Shown one piece after another: positions 12,201 to 22,442 of a stretch of DNA of 64,000 bases. The stretch's first letter is position 1. Each line of letters begins with the position of its first letter. The stretch covers positions 12,998,269 through 13,062,268 of the forward strand of contig JANAVB010023996.1 of the NCBI GenBank assembly GCA_029216955.1, written 5' to 3'. Position numbers and translations under genes: made by a program. This DNA comes from Iris pallida. Its lineage: Eukaryota; Streptophyta; Magnoliopsida; Asparagales; Iridaceae. The notes below the pieces were generated by a model. That model was not told the DNA's origin and did not search any database. It worked only from the letters and a program-made list of their open reading frames with translations.

Positions 12201-13330
12201 TTACAAACCACCGAGAGAATGGTCTATAGCTCGGACGTATAGCAGGAACGGTCTCCACATGACTAGTGCTACTAGTACTGAAGGACTAGTGAGGTACTGT
12301 TTGAGGTCGTTGAACGCACGCTGGCATTATTCTGTCCAGATGAAAGAAACCCCTTTCTTCATCAGTTTGGTGAAAGGTTGACATCTACCAGAGAGATTTG
12401 CTATGAATCTTATGAAATGTGCTAAGCACCCTTACAAGCCTCGGAGCTCGTAGAGATTCTTCATAGGAGCCATGTCCAAGATCGCCTTAGTCTTCTTAGG
12501 GTCAATATGAATACCCTTCACTGTGACGATAAAGCCCAAGAATTTGCCATTGGAGGCTCCCAGAAATAACTTGGTTGGGTTCATCTTCAGTTGATGTGTT
12601 CACATTAAGTCAAACACTATTCTTAAGTCGTCTAAGTGATCGGATTTTTTTTGCTTTTGACGGCAATGTCATCAACGTAATATTCTACCGTCTTTTGGAG
12701 GTGCTTGCGGAATATGGTGCTTATTGCCCGCTGTTATGTTGCTTCCGCACTCTTCAACCCGAAGGGCATCACTGTGTAACAGTATATCCCTTTTGGAGTA
12801 AGAAGTGAAGTATGTTTCTCATCTTCGAAAAACATCATGATTTAGTTGTAGCATGAGAAACCATCCATAAAGGTCATACGTTCAAAGCTACAAGTGTTGT
12901 CGATCACCACGTCGATGATCGGGAGAGAAAACTCGTCTTTTGGATAGGCCGAGTTGAGATCCCTGAAGTCTATGCAGACCCGAATTTTCTCGTTCTTCTT
13001 AGTGACTGAGACAATGTTGGCCACCCAATCAGGTTGTTATTCTTCGCGAATGAAGCCACTCTCTAAGAGTTTGTCGACTTCTTCCTCGATAGCATCCATG
13101 ATGTTGGGTGGAAACGTCGTTGTTGTTTGACAGGCTTAGCATCGGTTAGGATGTTGAGACGGTAGAGAGCAACTTGCGGGTCTAAATTCGGCATGTCTTT
13201 GTAGCTCCATGCAAAGACATCGATATATTCTCGGATAAGTTGTATCAGAGATTCTTCGTCTTCCCCTGTCAAGCTTTTGCTAATGAAGATTGGTTTGGGG
13301 AAGCCTAATCTCCTAGATCGGCTTGGACGA
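12201..13330 (-). pseudogene. Tat-lineage reverse transcriptase
   Basis: The N-terminal RT is visible as VFAWSYKDMPNLDPQVAL (13063-13272) and as ANIVSVTKKNEKIRVCIDF, DLNSAYPKDEF and FMDGFSCYN (12842-13024). The catalytic YVDD is encoded at 12668-12679, followed by DIAVKSKK and then RIVFDLM and THQLKMNPT. These are the RT fingers and palm blocks in the right order. Frameshifts and stops make it non-functional. Confidence 0.85.
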
Positions 13331-14243
13331 CTTCATCTTCGGTAGGAGGTTCGTGCTGTTCGAAGCATCATTCCCATTGGGATCCCAGGCATTGAGCCAA
13401 GGGTTCATCCTCGAAGCATTCGAGTATTTTCTCATCATCTTCGACTGGGTGATCTATAGAGACCATATTAATGGACAATATCTTCTTGAGGGCCTGGCCG
13501 ATACTGGTATCAGAGTTCCAGGTTGAGGAATCGGAGGAGTGTGAATGCATCATGGCCTCCAGCTCTGAGCTCTCCGAAGTTGTTGTGGGTGTAACATAAC
13601 CCAACCCCCGGTAATGCGTTGATTATAGTTTTCAGACTTTTCCTTTGGAGCATGAAGTCTGAAGGAAAGGCATCGGCCTTTGCCATAGTTCAGTCCTTTG
13701 TCATCGTTCAAGTTATAACCCATTTTCTGGATGAGGTTTTTGGCTTGAGCTAGTAGTGTTATGGTAGAGTTGCATCTTGCCGTTATCGGGTTCTGGTTCT
13801 GCCGTTGCCAGTCGTTTAGGATGCTCCAATTGGCCGAAGATGGTAGGTTCCTCCTTTTTCTTCTTTGCTGGAACTAGGAAGTAGGCGCCTTGAGAAGGGA
13901 CAACTCGGCTTGCAAGGTTGACGATTGTCACTTGTGCTTGCAGCATACATAGAGCGTTATATAAAAAATACCTAATGTTCCAATGCGTACAAGAGTAATT
14001 CAAAGACAACTTCCTATTAATGAAATGCAAAATTTTATTCAAAGGGATTACATCATCTAAAGAATGTACTTCGGCATTGGCGCATATATAGTCTCCCAAC
14101 TCTTCAAACGTGAGCACCAGGGCTATTCCGGGAAAAGGTGGAGGACGTTTCCCCTTCAGCTTGACCATAAAGGGGGCTGCAATCGGATGTTTGTGTGACC
14201 TCAGAGTTGGCTTCGGAGTCATCCGGGAAAGACTTATTTGCAT
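13331..14243 (-). pseudogene. Region upstream of RT in the Tat element (pro/linker)
   Basis: A 176-codon open stretch (13713-14243) and a second one (13368-13604) lie directly upstream of RT on the same strand. A protease active site (DTG/DSG) was not found. The acidic tail (VEDDEKILECFEDEP) before RT fits the linker found in Tat pol. No firm domain call is possible. The 5' side is lost at 14342. Confidence 0.45.
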
Positions 14244-14726
14244 AGGCTCCTGGCTATCCTTTGACAGGATCGAGGATGATATAGTCAGAGCTTTGCCTCG
14301 AAGCTTGATGACGAGAGGGGCTGATGTATGAGGAGATTTCCTGTCACGACCCGCACCCTAGAGTAAGGGCACGAGACATGGGTACGTCCAGCCTACGCCA
14401 TAGTGTCGGCGGTAGAATGCTGTCTTAGGTTACAACATCTAACAATATAAATTCTAAGCAGTTTATACTCCCCGAATGGGGTGACATAGCAGAATGTAAA
14501 CTCAATGACAACTAAGGAAGAAGAAGCACGATGTGATATAGAACTCAAGGAAATACAGGTGATCAAAAAGTCTAAGATAACATCTCAGTAAATATCCAGA
14601 AATATATGGTCTCAGCTACTGAATATGAAAGAATATATACAACTCAGATCTCAAAGACAGGAATATAAAGTCTAGCTAAACCAGTCTCAAGACAACATAA
14701 GTAAGATAAAGCCTAACTAAGCTAGT

Positions 14727-14842
14727 TTAGGCAATGGGGGTAATGTCCTCAGCTAGAGCTGGGTCCTCATGAGAGTCCAGCTCACAAGTGTCGTCTAGGG
14801 CTGCCCCGTAGAAGGTATCCATACAAGCCTTCTTTTCGTCCT
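14727..14842 (-). other. Element A LTR: acidic exon 2 of the putative micro-ORF
   Basis: Following TCCTGACTGG and ATATTACAG (an acceptor-like site) on the minus strand is an open frame with the motif ACMDTFYGAALDD, later EDPALAEDI, ending in TAA. If joined to the ATG exon at 29894-29906 through the intervening intron, the frame is continuous from ATG to stop (13 + 116 nt, 43 codons). The joining is inferred from splice motifs only. Confidence 0.5.
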
Positions 14843-15908
14843 CTGTAATATTTTTATCAGGTCCAGTCAGGACAGGAGCGAGCACAATACATCTCAACAG
14901 TTCATAACAGGTTAGAAAATATAATCATGCAGTAAAGTAAGATACAGGTACTGAAGGAAATGCAGTATGTAAACAGCGAGAAAACTGTAATAGAAATATC
15001 TACTATAAATAGAGACTAACAGTGGCTAGTGAGTCAGAGTACAATATAGACATGTAAATGGCATAGGAGATTCTGATGCTACACTATGGAAAGATTCTGA
15101 TGCTACACTACTTGGATAATATTCACATGTCTACTTCTACTCCCCCGTACCCCCAATCAATACACAAGGATCCAGCTAGGTTATGTTATGATTCCATGCA
15201 ATGGCCCACAAGGGGTGATACATGGATGCCCATAAATGGGTGATTCTGGGAATGCCCATAAATAGGAGATTCAAGGAAACTCTGTGAACATGAGAGTACA
15301 TGTCACAAGTGATCAATGAACCATGAAGCATAGTGATACACAATGTAAGTGAAACATACAGAACATGTAGTATCCGATGCTCCTAAAGGATAACATCTCA
15401 AAAAAGGATCCATATAGTACCAATCTGTGTGACCAATATGACAGTATCAAGTAAAGTAATTTAAAGCAGGAAAATAATTCTAAGCAGAATATGAAATGAT
15501 CAGAAAATGTACTCGCCTGGTATCTAAGTGTCCGAATGAAATGAACTGTCCGAGGAGAGGTGTCTGGCTCCTAAACAGAACAGCACAAGTCACAACAAGT
15601 CTAAAATGATAACAAGATGCAATTCAATGCATTTTATATGAATCTAGGTCAATCTAGACCAAAGTCAACTCTTGGTCAACTCTGGTCAACCCTAGAAGTC
15701 AAACTAGGTCAACTTTGGTCAAACTAGGTCCAACAAGTCTAAACTAGGTCAAACAAGTCATTCTAGGTTTCACTAATCCATACTAGTCTAAACAAGGCTA
15801 AACTAGCCTATGCTAGTATACCAAGTCCATACAACCTATACAACATAAGTCAAAACCAAACATCACAAAACCTAGTTTGCATCTAGTCCTACACATGGAA
15901 TCACATAG

Positions 15909-15909
<1 letters not shown>

Positions 15910-15946
<37 letters not shown>
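15910..15946. repeat. (AT)n microsatellite
   Basis: Uninterrupted AT dinucleotides of about 36 bp inside the LTR of element A. Shorter AT tracts stand at the matching place in LTRs B and C (18850-18965, 27610-27735). Confidence 0.95.
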
Positions 15947-15950
<4 letters not shown>

Positions 15951-16916
15951 ATACATTATATACATTATATTACATCTATAAAGCTACCTACATACATATA
16001 TGCATTCCATAATACCTATAGACACATACATATATATGTGTATAGAGAGGAATAGAAAGAGGAGTGAGTGTGAAAGTGAACAGGAATGTGAGCATGTAAA
16101 TGTGTGTGTGTATAATGTAGAGGACTGCGTGTGAGTGTTAATGAGAGAGTGAGTAACAACAACATATGATTTCAGTTGACAGTATGAAATATGAAGCATA
16201 CTTGGAATTAATGTGTGTTCAGTTCAGGAATATAGGTAATGTGCCACAGGAAAATAGTGTGCTGATGTGCTAGAGTGTACAAGAATGTGTGATTGAAAAC
16301 AGTAACAGGAAGGAGAAGGATAGGAAACTATTATCATTCAGCCTATTGACAGTTTTCAGTCCCAGCATTCAAGACCCCATTTTGAATCCAAAACCCAACC
16401 AAAATCACCCAAATTTGACCCATAGATAGATTATAAGTAGAAGAACTATATTAGGGTTAAAAACCAAAATTTAACAGTATTTAAATAGGTCAAATTAATT
16501 GCCAAAGTTCGATTTCAAAACTGGGAAAAATACAGGAATATACACAGTTTTAGAATTTTATGGTAAATGCTAAATACCCATCGAAAACAAACTAGAATGC
16601 CAATTTAAAGGTTGGTAATAATAATATAGGGTGTACACATGTCATAGGGAGTGCCTCGTATCCGCCACAAGGACACAGACGTGTCCAAATACAATAAAAC
16701 CAAAAACCAACACCCAGGACACTGCACAGTAGTGTACTGCCTCGTGCGTGTGTGCACCTAGGTCTAAGATACGACACAAGTGTCCAAGTGTCTTGTCACT
16801 ACTACATTTCTAGTTTGAGGGTATTTTTTTCATTTTTGGGCTTATTTAAATTTACTAGAATTTATTTGAATTTATAGGAATTTTTAGGATTTATTTTGGA
16901 ATGGTTTGAATGAAGG

Positions 16917-17196
16917 TTGACTTTGACTAGCTTTGACTTGATAGGCTAACCTAGAAGCTAACCCTAGTTGGGTATGAACTTGGTTAGGTCATGTAACCCT
17001 AGTTAGACTAGAGTTAACCTATGTTTTAGTTATTTAAACCCAAGTTAGAATAGAAGGCATTTAGACACAAGTCATGACTTATGATTTGAACCATTGATTA
17101 ATGACTAAGCCCAACCCATTAGCCATGAGCCAAACCCTAACCCTAACTTAATGTGGCCGGCCACTTAACCTATCATTGGGATTCCCCCTATAAATA
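16917..17196 (+). promoter_or_regulatory. U3 promoter of element B with TTGACT cluster and TATA box
   Basis: Three TTGACT words, the W-box core bound by plant WRKY factors, stand at 16917, 16923 and 16933. TATAAATA is at 17189-17196. The matching 3' LTR has four TTGACT words (25668-25698) and TATAAATA at 25949-25956. Element A has TATAAATA on the minus strand at 30144-30151. The regulatory role is inferred from motifs only. Confidence 0.6.
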
Positions 17197-17446
17197 ATCT
17201 CCCCCATTTAGGGCTAGCCTCCTTAGAAAAGAACAAGTTTTAGAAAGAGGTATTTTTCCAACTTCATAAATTCCTAGAAAATCTATTTTAACTCCTTTTT
17301 AATCCAAACAAATTGCAATAGGTTTTAGACTAAGTTTTCTTGCTGTTTTTGGTGTTCAACCTCAGCTTTGGGGCAATTTGAAGAAGTTTGCTAGCAAGGA
17401 AAAACCCCTCTATTGGAAGCTTTTCTTACATTTTGACACGAATAGG

Positions 17447-20016
17447 TAAATCTCTATAAACACCATTAAATTTCAGTTTCTTTGCATGATTAGAAAGCCC
17501 TAGGTCTACCCTAACTGTAGGTATGTCTAGACCTAGGTTTCATTTCCATTTTATGTCCCATTTGGACACGTATCAGTCCTAGGGTTTAAGTGTTTGATGA
17601 AATGCCCCAAAGGGCATTTCGAATTGTTTTTAGGAATGTTTCTGATTAGAAAATCATGTTTTAGTGTTGTTTACATGTTTCTTGTCAACTGAGGTGGTTT
17701 TGGCCTTATGTCGTGTCGGTTTTGACACTTGGACATGCCGTGCGCACACGAACTGTATTATCCTGCTGTTCGGGGGCTGCACCGGACACGACACGCGACT
17801 AGCGAACACGAAACTTGACACACACCACGGGACACTGACTGACATGCCACGTGTCAAGTTTTAGATGACCATGTGGCATGTTGAGAGAGAAATCATCATT
17901 GTATCGATTTTACACACACACGCGCACACGTACAATGGGCCACTGATACGGGTGGATAACTCTGGACACGACACACTAGGACACAAATTAGGGTAATGGA
18001 CACAAGGACCTACCCTAGGCATATCCTTGTGCACAAGCACGAGGGTTGGTCTGTACTGTGTCGAGCGCACGACACGCGTGCACTTGTGCACGAGGCTGCA
18101 CTGGAAATTCAGTGTCCAGTGCTATTTTTTGGTTTTTGTCGATTTAGAACGATTGTGTCAAAATGGTGGACACGTGTTGGACCCTGGGACACACTTACAT
18201 AATATATTTTCATTACCAACCTATAATTTCGTATTTTGGTTCATTTTTATGTGTCAATTGTCATTTACCCAAATTTTTGATTCATGAACATTCCAGTTTT
18301 GTTCCAGTTTTCATAACTGAACTTTGGCAGTCTTTTTGACCTGTTTAACTGATGTAAAATATTGGTTTTAGTCTCTAATATAGTTCTCCTACTTACAATC
18401 TAACTATGGGTTGATTTTTGGGTGATTTGGTTGTCAATTGATTTCAAAACGAGAAATTGAAGTTCCAAAAAAACTGGAACTAATTTTTGAGTATGTCCTT
18501 TATTTCTGAAATCTAAGATTTGTTTAGGGGACTAAAGTCGTGGACCGAGACTGAATTGTAATGTATAGGTTCCTTTCTTTCCTTTCATGTACACTCATTC
18601 CTCACACACACATTGTCCCTCATGTCTTCACATCACACACACAATTGCCACACATACACATGTGACACTCTACACTCACAAACATTAGCTCACACACACA
18701 CTTTGACACTCACATTCACCTGTCTAACAGCTGACACCCTATTTCTAGAACACTACACTAACAGGAAACACACACATTCCTCTCATTCATACACACACAC
18801 TCACTCTCTATATCCCTATCTTCCTAATGTATGTATATGTATATATGTAATGTATATATATATGTAAAATGTGTATCTAATGTATAGGTTATACTATGTA
18901 TATATAATATTTGAATATCAATATATGTATGTAGGTAGCTTTATAGATGTAATGTATATATATATGTATGTATTATGTAAACTCCATGTGTAGGCCTAGA
19001 TGCAATAATAGGTTGTGTGTTGGTCGGTTGACCTTGTGTTGTATAGGTTGTATGGACTTGGTATGCTAGCATAGGCTAGTTTAGCCTTGTTTAGACTAGT
19101 ATGGACTAGTTAGACCTATAATGACTTGTTTGACCTAGTTTAGACTTGTTGGACCTAGTTTGACCATACTTGTCCTAGGTTTGACTTCTTGGTTGACCAT
19201 GGTTGACCATGAGTTGACTTTGGCTTAGGTTGACCTAGATTCATCTAGAATGTATTAAATTGCATCTTGTTATCATTTTAGACTTGTTGTGACTTGTGCT
19301 GTTCTGATTAGGAGCCAGACACCTCTCCTTGGACAGTACATTTTATCCGGACACTCAGATACCAGGCGAGTACATTCTCTGATCATTTCATATCCTGCTT
19401 AGAATTATATTCCTACTTTAGATTACCTTACTTGATGCTGTCACGACATTATCACGGATTAGTACTATATGGATCTCTTCATGCGATGTTATCCCCCTCG
19501 GGAGCATCGGGTACATTGTGTCATGTGCGTTTCACTTTCATTATGTACTCCTGTGCTTTCACCATACATGTACACTCCTGTGAATCATGTACTCTCATGT
19601 TCACGGAGCCCTCATGTATACTATCATGTGCGCCATTTCATGGGCCCCCATGTGATATCATGTATAATAACATAACCTGCTTAGATCCTTGTGTATTGAT
19701 TGGGGAAAGCGGGGGAGTACTAGTAGTCATGTGAACAATTCCATAGTAGTGTAGATCATGTGAAACTCTTTAGTGTAGATCATGTACAAATCTGTTCTGT
19801 TCACATGTGCTATCTTGTACTCTACATCACTAGCCACTATTAGTTCTCTATATACAGTAGCTATTTATATACAGTTCTCTTCTGTTACATCATATACTTC
19901 CTTTCAGTTTCATGTATCTTACTCAACTGCATGTTTATATTTTCTAACCTGCTGTGATCTGTTGAGATGTATTGTGCTCGCTCCTGTCCTGACTGGACCT
20001 GTTGAAAATATTACAG
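17447..20016 (+). other. Putative intron within the transcribed part of LTR B
   Basis: The donor-like site is ATAG then GTAAAT at 17447. The acceptor-like site has CTGAC at 19989-19993 (plant branch-point type) and ATATTACAG ending at 20016. The same pair occurs in LTRs A and C, and analogous pairs in LTR D. Splicing is not shown by the sequence alone. Confidence 0.45.
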
Positions 20017-20132
20017 AGGACGAGGAGGAGGCCTGTGTGGATACCTTCTACGGGGCAGCTCTAGACGACACTTGCGAACTGGACACTCAGGAGGACCCAG
20101 CTCTAGCTGAGGACATTACCCCTATTGTCTAG
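20017..20132 (+). other. LTR B acidic exon 2 of the putative micro-ORF
   Basis: The open frame reads EDEEEACVDTFYGAALDD, later EDPALAEDI, and stops at 20132. Across A, B and C the frame is preserved with few residue changes, and LTR D has a diverged version. In B the position matching the ATG of A (just before the donor at 17447) is TTG, so this copy lacks an AUG start. Confidence 0.5.
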
Positions 20133-20523
20133 ACTAGCTTAGTTAGGCCTTATCTTACTTATGTTGTCTTGAGACTAGTAGTTAGACTTTATTTCTGTCT
20201 TGAGATTCTGAGTTGTATATATTCTTTCATTTTCAGTAGCTGGGACCATGTATTTCTGGATATTTGCTGAGATGTTATCTTAGACTTTCTGATCACCTAT
20301 ATTTCCTTGAGTTCTATATCATATCGTGCTTTATTCTTTCTTAGTTGTGATTGAGTTTACATTCTGCTATGTCACCCCCATTCGGGGAGTATAAACTATT
20401 TAGAATTATAATGTTAGATGATGTGACCTAGGACAGCGTTCTACCGCCGATACTGCGACGTAGGCTGGACGTAACCACGTCTCGTGCCCTAACTCTAGGG
20501 TGCGGGTCGTGACACGTTTTTAG

Positions 20524-20541
20524 TGGTGGCCCATACAGGTC
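20524..20541 (+). promoter_or_regulatory. Primer-binding site of element B (tRNA-Ile type)
   Basis: TGGTGGCCCATACAGGTC lies nine bases after the LTR. It starts with the TGG complement of tRNA CCA and differs by one base from the site in G2. From memory it is complementary to the 3' end of plant tRNA-Ile(AAU). Confidence 0.75.
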
Positions 20542-20759
20542 TAGACTAGAAGTGTAGTGGTATTCGAACCATAGTATCACTACAGCCTGCAGTAGGATAT
20601 AGGACATTAATTTTCAAGGTACTCAATCACATTAGGAAAAAGTCTATTATTGCCATCTAAATCCATATTGTCAATCGATTCTTTTAAATTTTAACTGTAC
20701 GCCTTTGTTATATCGCTTCTTTCTCAGAAATTGATACTCTTGTTTGGTCTGTCTTCAGG

Positions 20760-22018
20760 ATGGTAGAGACTCGGTCGTAGCGTACCATTCATGGGGATGC
20801 TATGGAGGGGACTGCTATCTCTCAGCCAGTACAGCAGGGCCAGGAGACTGCAGCTCCTGCTACCTCTGTTCGTATTGAGGCTCCAGCAGCAGCAACATGG
20901 GATATGCCTCCACCGGCTCGGAGGCAGGACCCAGTCATCGCAGAGGAGCCCTTCCAGCAGCAGCCGCCTACAGGATACGTGGATGCGGCACATATGTTCG
21001 CATATTTCCAGCAGTTCATGGACCGGCAGCAGGCTCGACAAGACAGGGGCATGGAGTTGGCCCTTACGACGGTCGCAGCTCGACCAGTAGTCCATCAGCC
21101 GAGGACACCGGGGATAGAGCAGTTCTAGAAGATGAGCCCAGAGACTTCCTGGGGACAGAAGGGATCCTATATGCTGATGAGTGGATCGAGCATATAGAGG
21201 AGATCTTCCGTCTGGCCCGGATACCGGCAGATCTCCAGATTGAGGCAGCAGCTAGCCGGATGCGAGATCTTGCTCGCACCTGGTATCAGTCAGACCCCAG
21301 GGTGGGGTAGCTGGGCAGACTTGGGAGGAGTTCAAGGGCTTCTTCAAGAAGAAGTTCTTTCCAGATTCAGCGCTCAAAGCCTTAGAGTCACAGTTCGAGA
21401 GCCTAGTTCAAGGGTGCATGTCAGTGGAGGAGTATGCTGGGGAGTTCGGCCGCCTCGACAGATTTGTAGAGGGCTTGAGCGAGACGGCGAAGGCCCAGAG
21501 GTTCCGGAAGGGTCTGGTCAAGGAGGTCAAGTCCTTGACAAAGGGCAACAGGGATGCCACTTTTGAGGAGATCTTGACGGGAGCCTTATTGGCAGAGGAT
21601 GATCTTGAGCTTAGGCTCAAGAGGGGGCGAGACCCAGTTAGGGGCAGCAGTAGCGGAGGCCAGGCCAAGAGGCCTCACTTGTAACACCAACAGCCGAGGC
21701 AGTTCCAGTCGCAGCCGATCAAGCAGAGGCCAGTTCACCAGCAGCAGTTTCAGCATCAGACACCCAGACAGCAGACAGTCAGTTGCACATTCTACAAGAA
21801 GCAGGGCATGGATGGAACGAATGCAGGAAGAGGCTGGGGAAATGCCTTCTTTACGGAGTGGCAGATCACCAGCTGAGGGATTGTGCTAGGTCTGGAGGAC
21901 GAGTAGCCCAGGAAGGAGGAGCCAGGGCTCCAGCTGGCCAGCAGAGGGGACCAGCCCTGCCAACACAGCAGCAGAGGTTCGTCCAGCACCAGTAGCAGGC
22001 CAGGGGAGGCCGGCAGGG
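20760..22018 (+). pseudogene. gag of element B (capsid and zinc knuckle)
   Basis: From the ATG at 20760: a Gln/Pro-rich N-terminus with an early TAG, then the retrotransposon gag domain (YADEWIEHIEEIFRLARIP, RMRDLARTWYQ, FFKKKFFPDSALKALESQF, MSVEEYAGEFGRLDRFVEGL, LVKEVKSLTKG) spread over frames through frameshifts near 21110-21150 and 21300. A CCHC-type knuckle is encoded at about 21840-21890 (KCLLYGVADHQLRDC), where the second Cys is Tyr (TAC). Gag forms the particle in which the RNA is reverse transcribed. This copy is dead. Confidence 0.85.
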
Positions 22019-22031
22019 GTGAAGATTCGCC

Positions 22032-22442
22032 ATGGCAGCAGAGGATACGGAGGCCATCGGAGAGCTGATCGCAGGTTCTATCCTTCTCGACTCCAGTCCA
22101 GCTTTTGTATTATTCGATTCCGGTGCTTCGCATAGCTTCATATCAATATCTTTTATGATTAGACACGGTATCATAGATGAATTATTGCCTAGAACTTACA
22201 AGATCACGACCGGGGGTGGCATTATCCTCGTGAGTGATGTTTGTAAGGGTCAGAGTGTAGTTTTGGGAGGCCGTGAGTTGGAGGTGAGCCTGCTCGTAAT
22301 GCCATTGCCGAACTATGATATAGTACTCGGCATGGATTGGTTGAGCAGGCACCATGCCAGCATTGATTATAGAGGGGGTAGAGTTCTCTTCAGAGCGCTG
22401 GGGGAGCAAGAGTTCGAGTACTCCAGACGTCAGGCGGAGTAG
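22032..22442 (+). pseudogene. Aspartic protease of element B
   Basis: An intact open stretch of 136 codons with the active-site motif VLFDSGASHSFIS, then LPNYDIVLGMDWLSRHHASI, the two hallmarks of plant gypsy retropepsin-like proteases. It normally cleaves the Gag-Pol polyprotein. It is open only from a local start and is followed by a TAG, so it cannot be made as part of the full polyprotein. Confidence 0.88.

Larger units (their letters stand above)
2054..14341 (-). mobile_element. Old Ty3/gypsy element, Tat lineage, 5'-truncated
   Basis: Reading the minus strand from 14341 downward, there is a pre-RT region, RT with YVDD, RNase H, a second RNase H-like domain (FDGA...NNVIEYNAL) and an integrase with HHCC and D,D35E motifs. 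The second RNase H between RNase H and integrase is characteristic of the Tat lineage. The reading frame is broken many times. The 5' LTR, primer-binding site and most of gag are missing because element A begins at 14342. The presumed 3' LTR side is occupied by the LTR ending at 2053. A short LTR element at 7092-11166 splits the integrase. An antisense PMD ORF lies downstream of pol, fitting the known presence of extra ORFs, some antisense, in Tat elements. Confidence 0.75.
14342..16793 (-). repeat. Element A 3' LTR, downstream part
   Basis: Reverse complement of roughly 18050-20514 of element B, ending at 14342 with the same terminal sequence (CTAGGGTGCGGGTCGTGACA). It is interrupted at 16793 by insertion of element B and continues at 29282. 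It includes the conserved acidic exon and a TTGACC/TTGACT-rich stretch near 15650-15770. Confidence 0.93.
16794..20514 (+). repeat. Element B 5' LTR
   Basis: Starts TGTCACTACTACATTTC and ends GGGTCGTGACA. TATA at 17189 puts the transcription start near 17220, so U3 is only about 430 bp and the transcribed LTR part about 3.3 kb. Contents in order: W-box cluster, TATA, a donor-like site at 17447, a segment rich in CACGTGT/ACACG words (17700-18200), T-rich and ACAC tracts (18600-18830), a TTGACC array (19020-19245), a branch/acceptor-like site and acidic exon (19989-20132), then the LTR end. No independent gene is supported. Confidence 0.95.

Noticed and set aside
15984..16199. Short ORFs from TGTG/ACAC tracts (also 18613-18867 and 27376-27648)
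   Set aside because: Translations of simple-sequence DNA within LTRs.
14342..20514. Treating 14342-16793 and 16794-20514 as an inverted-repeat DNA transposon
   Set aside because: The left piece rejoins 29282-30552 as one LTR, and B has gag-pol and LTRs; two retrotransposons explain everything.
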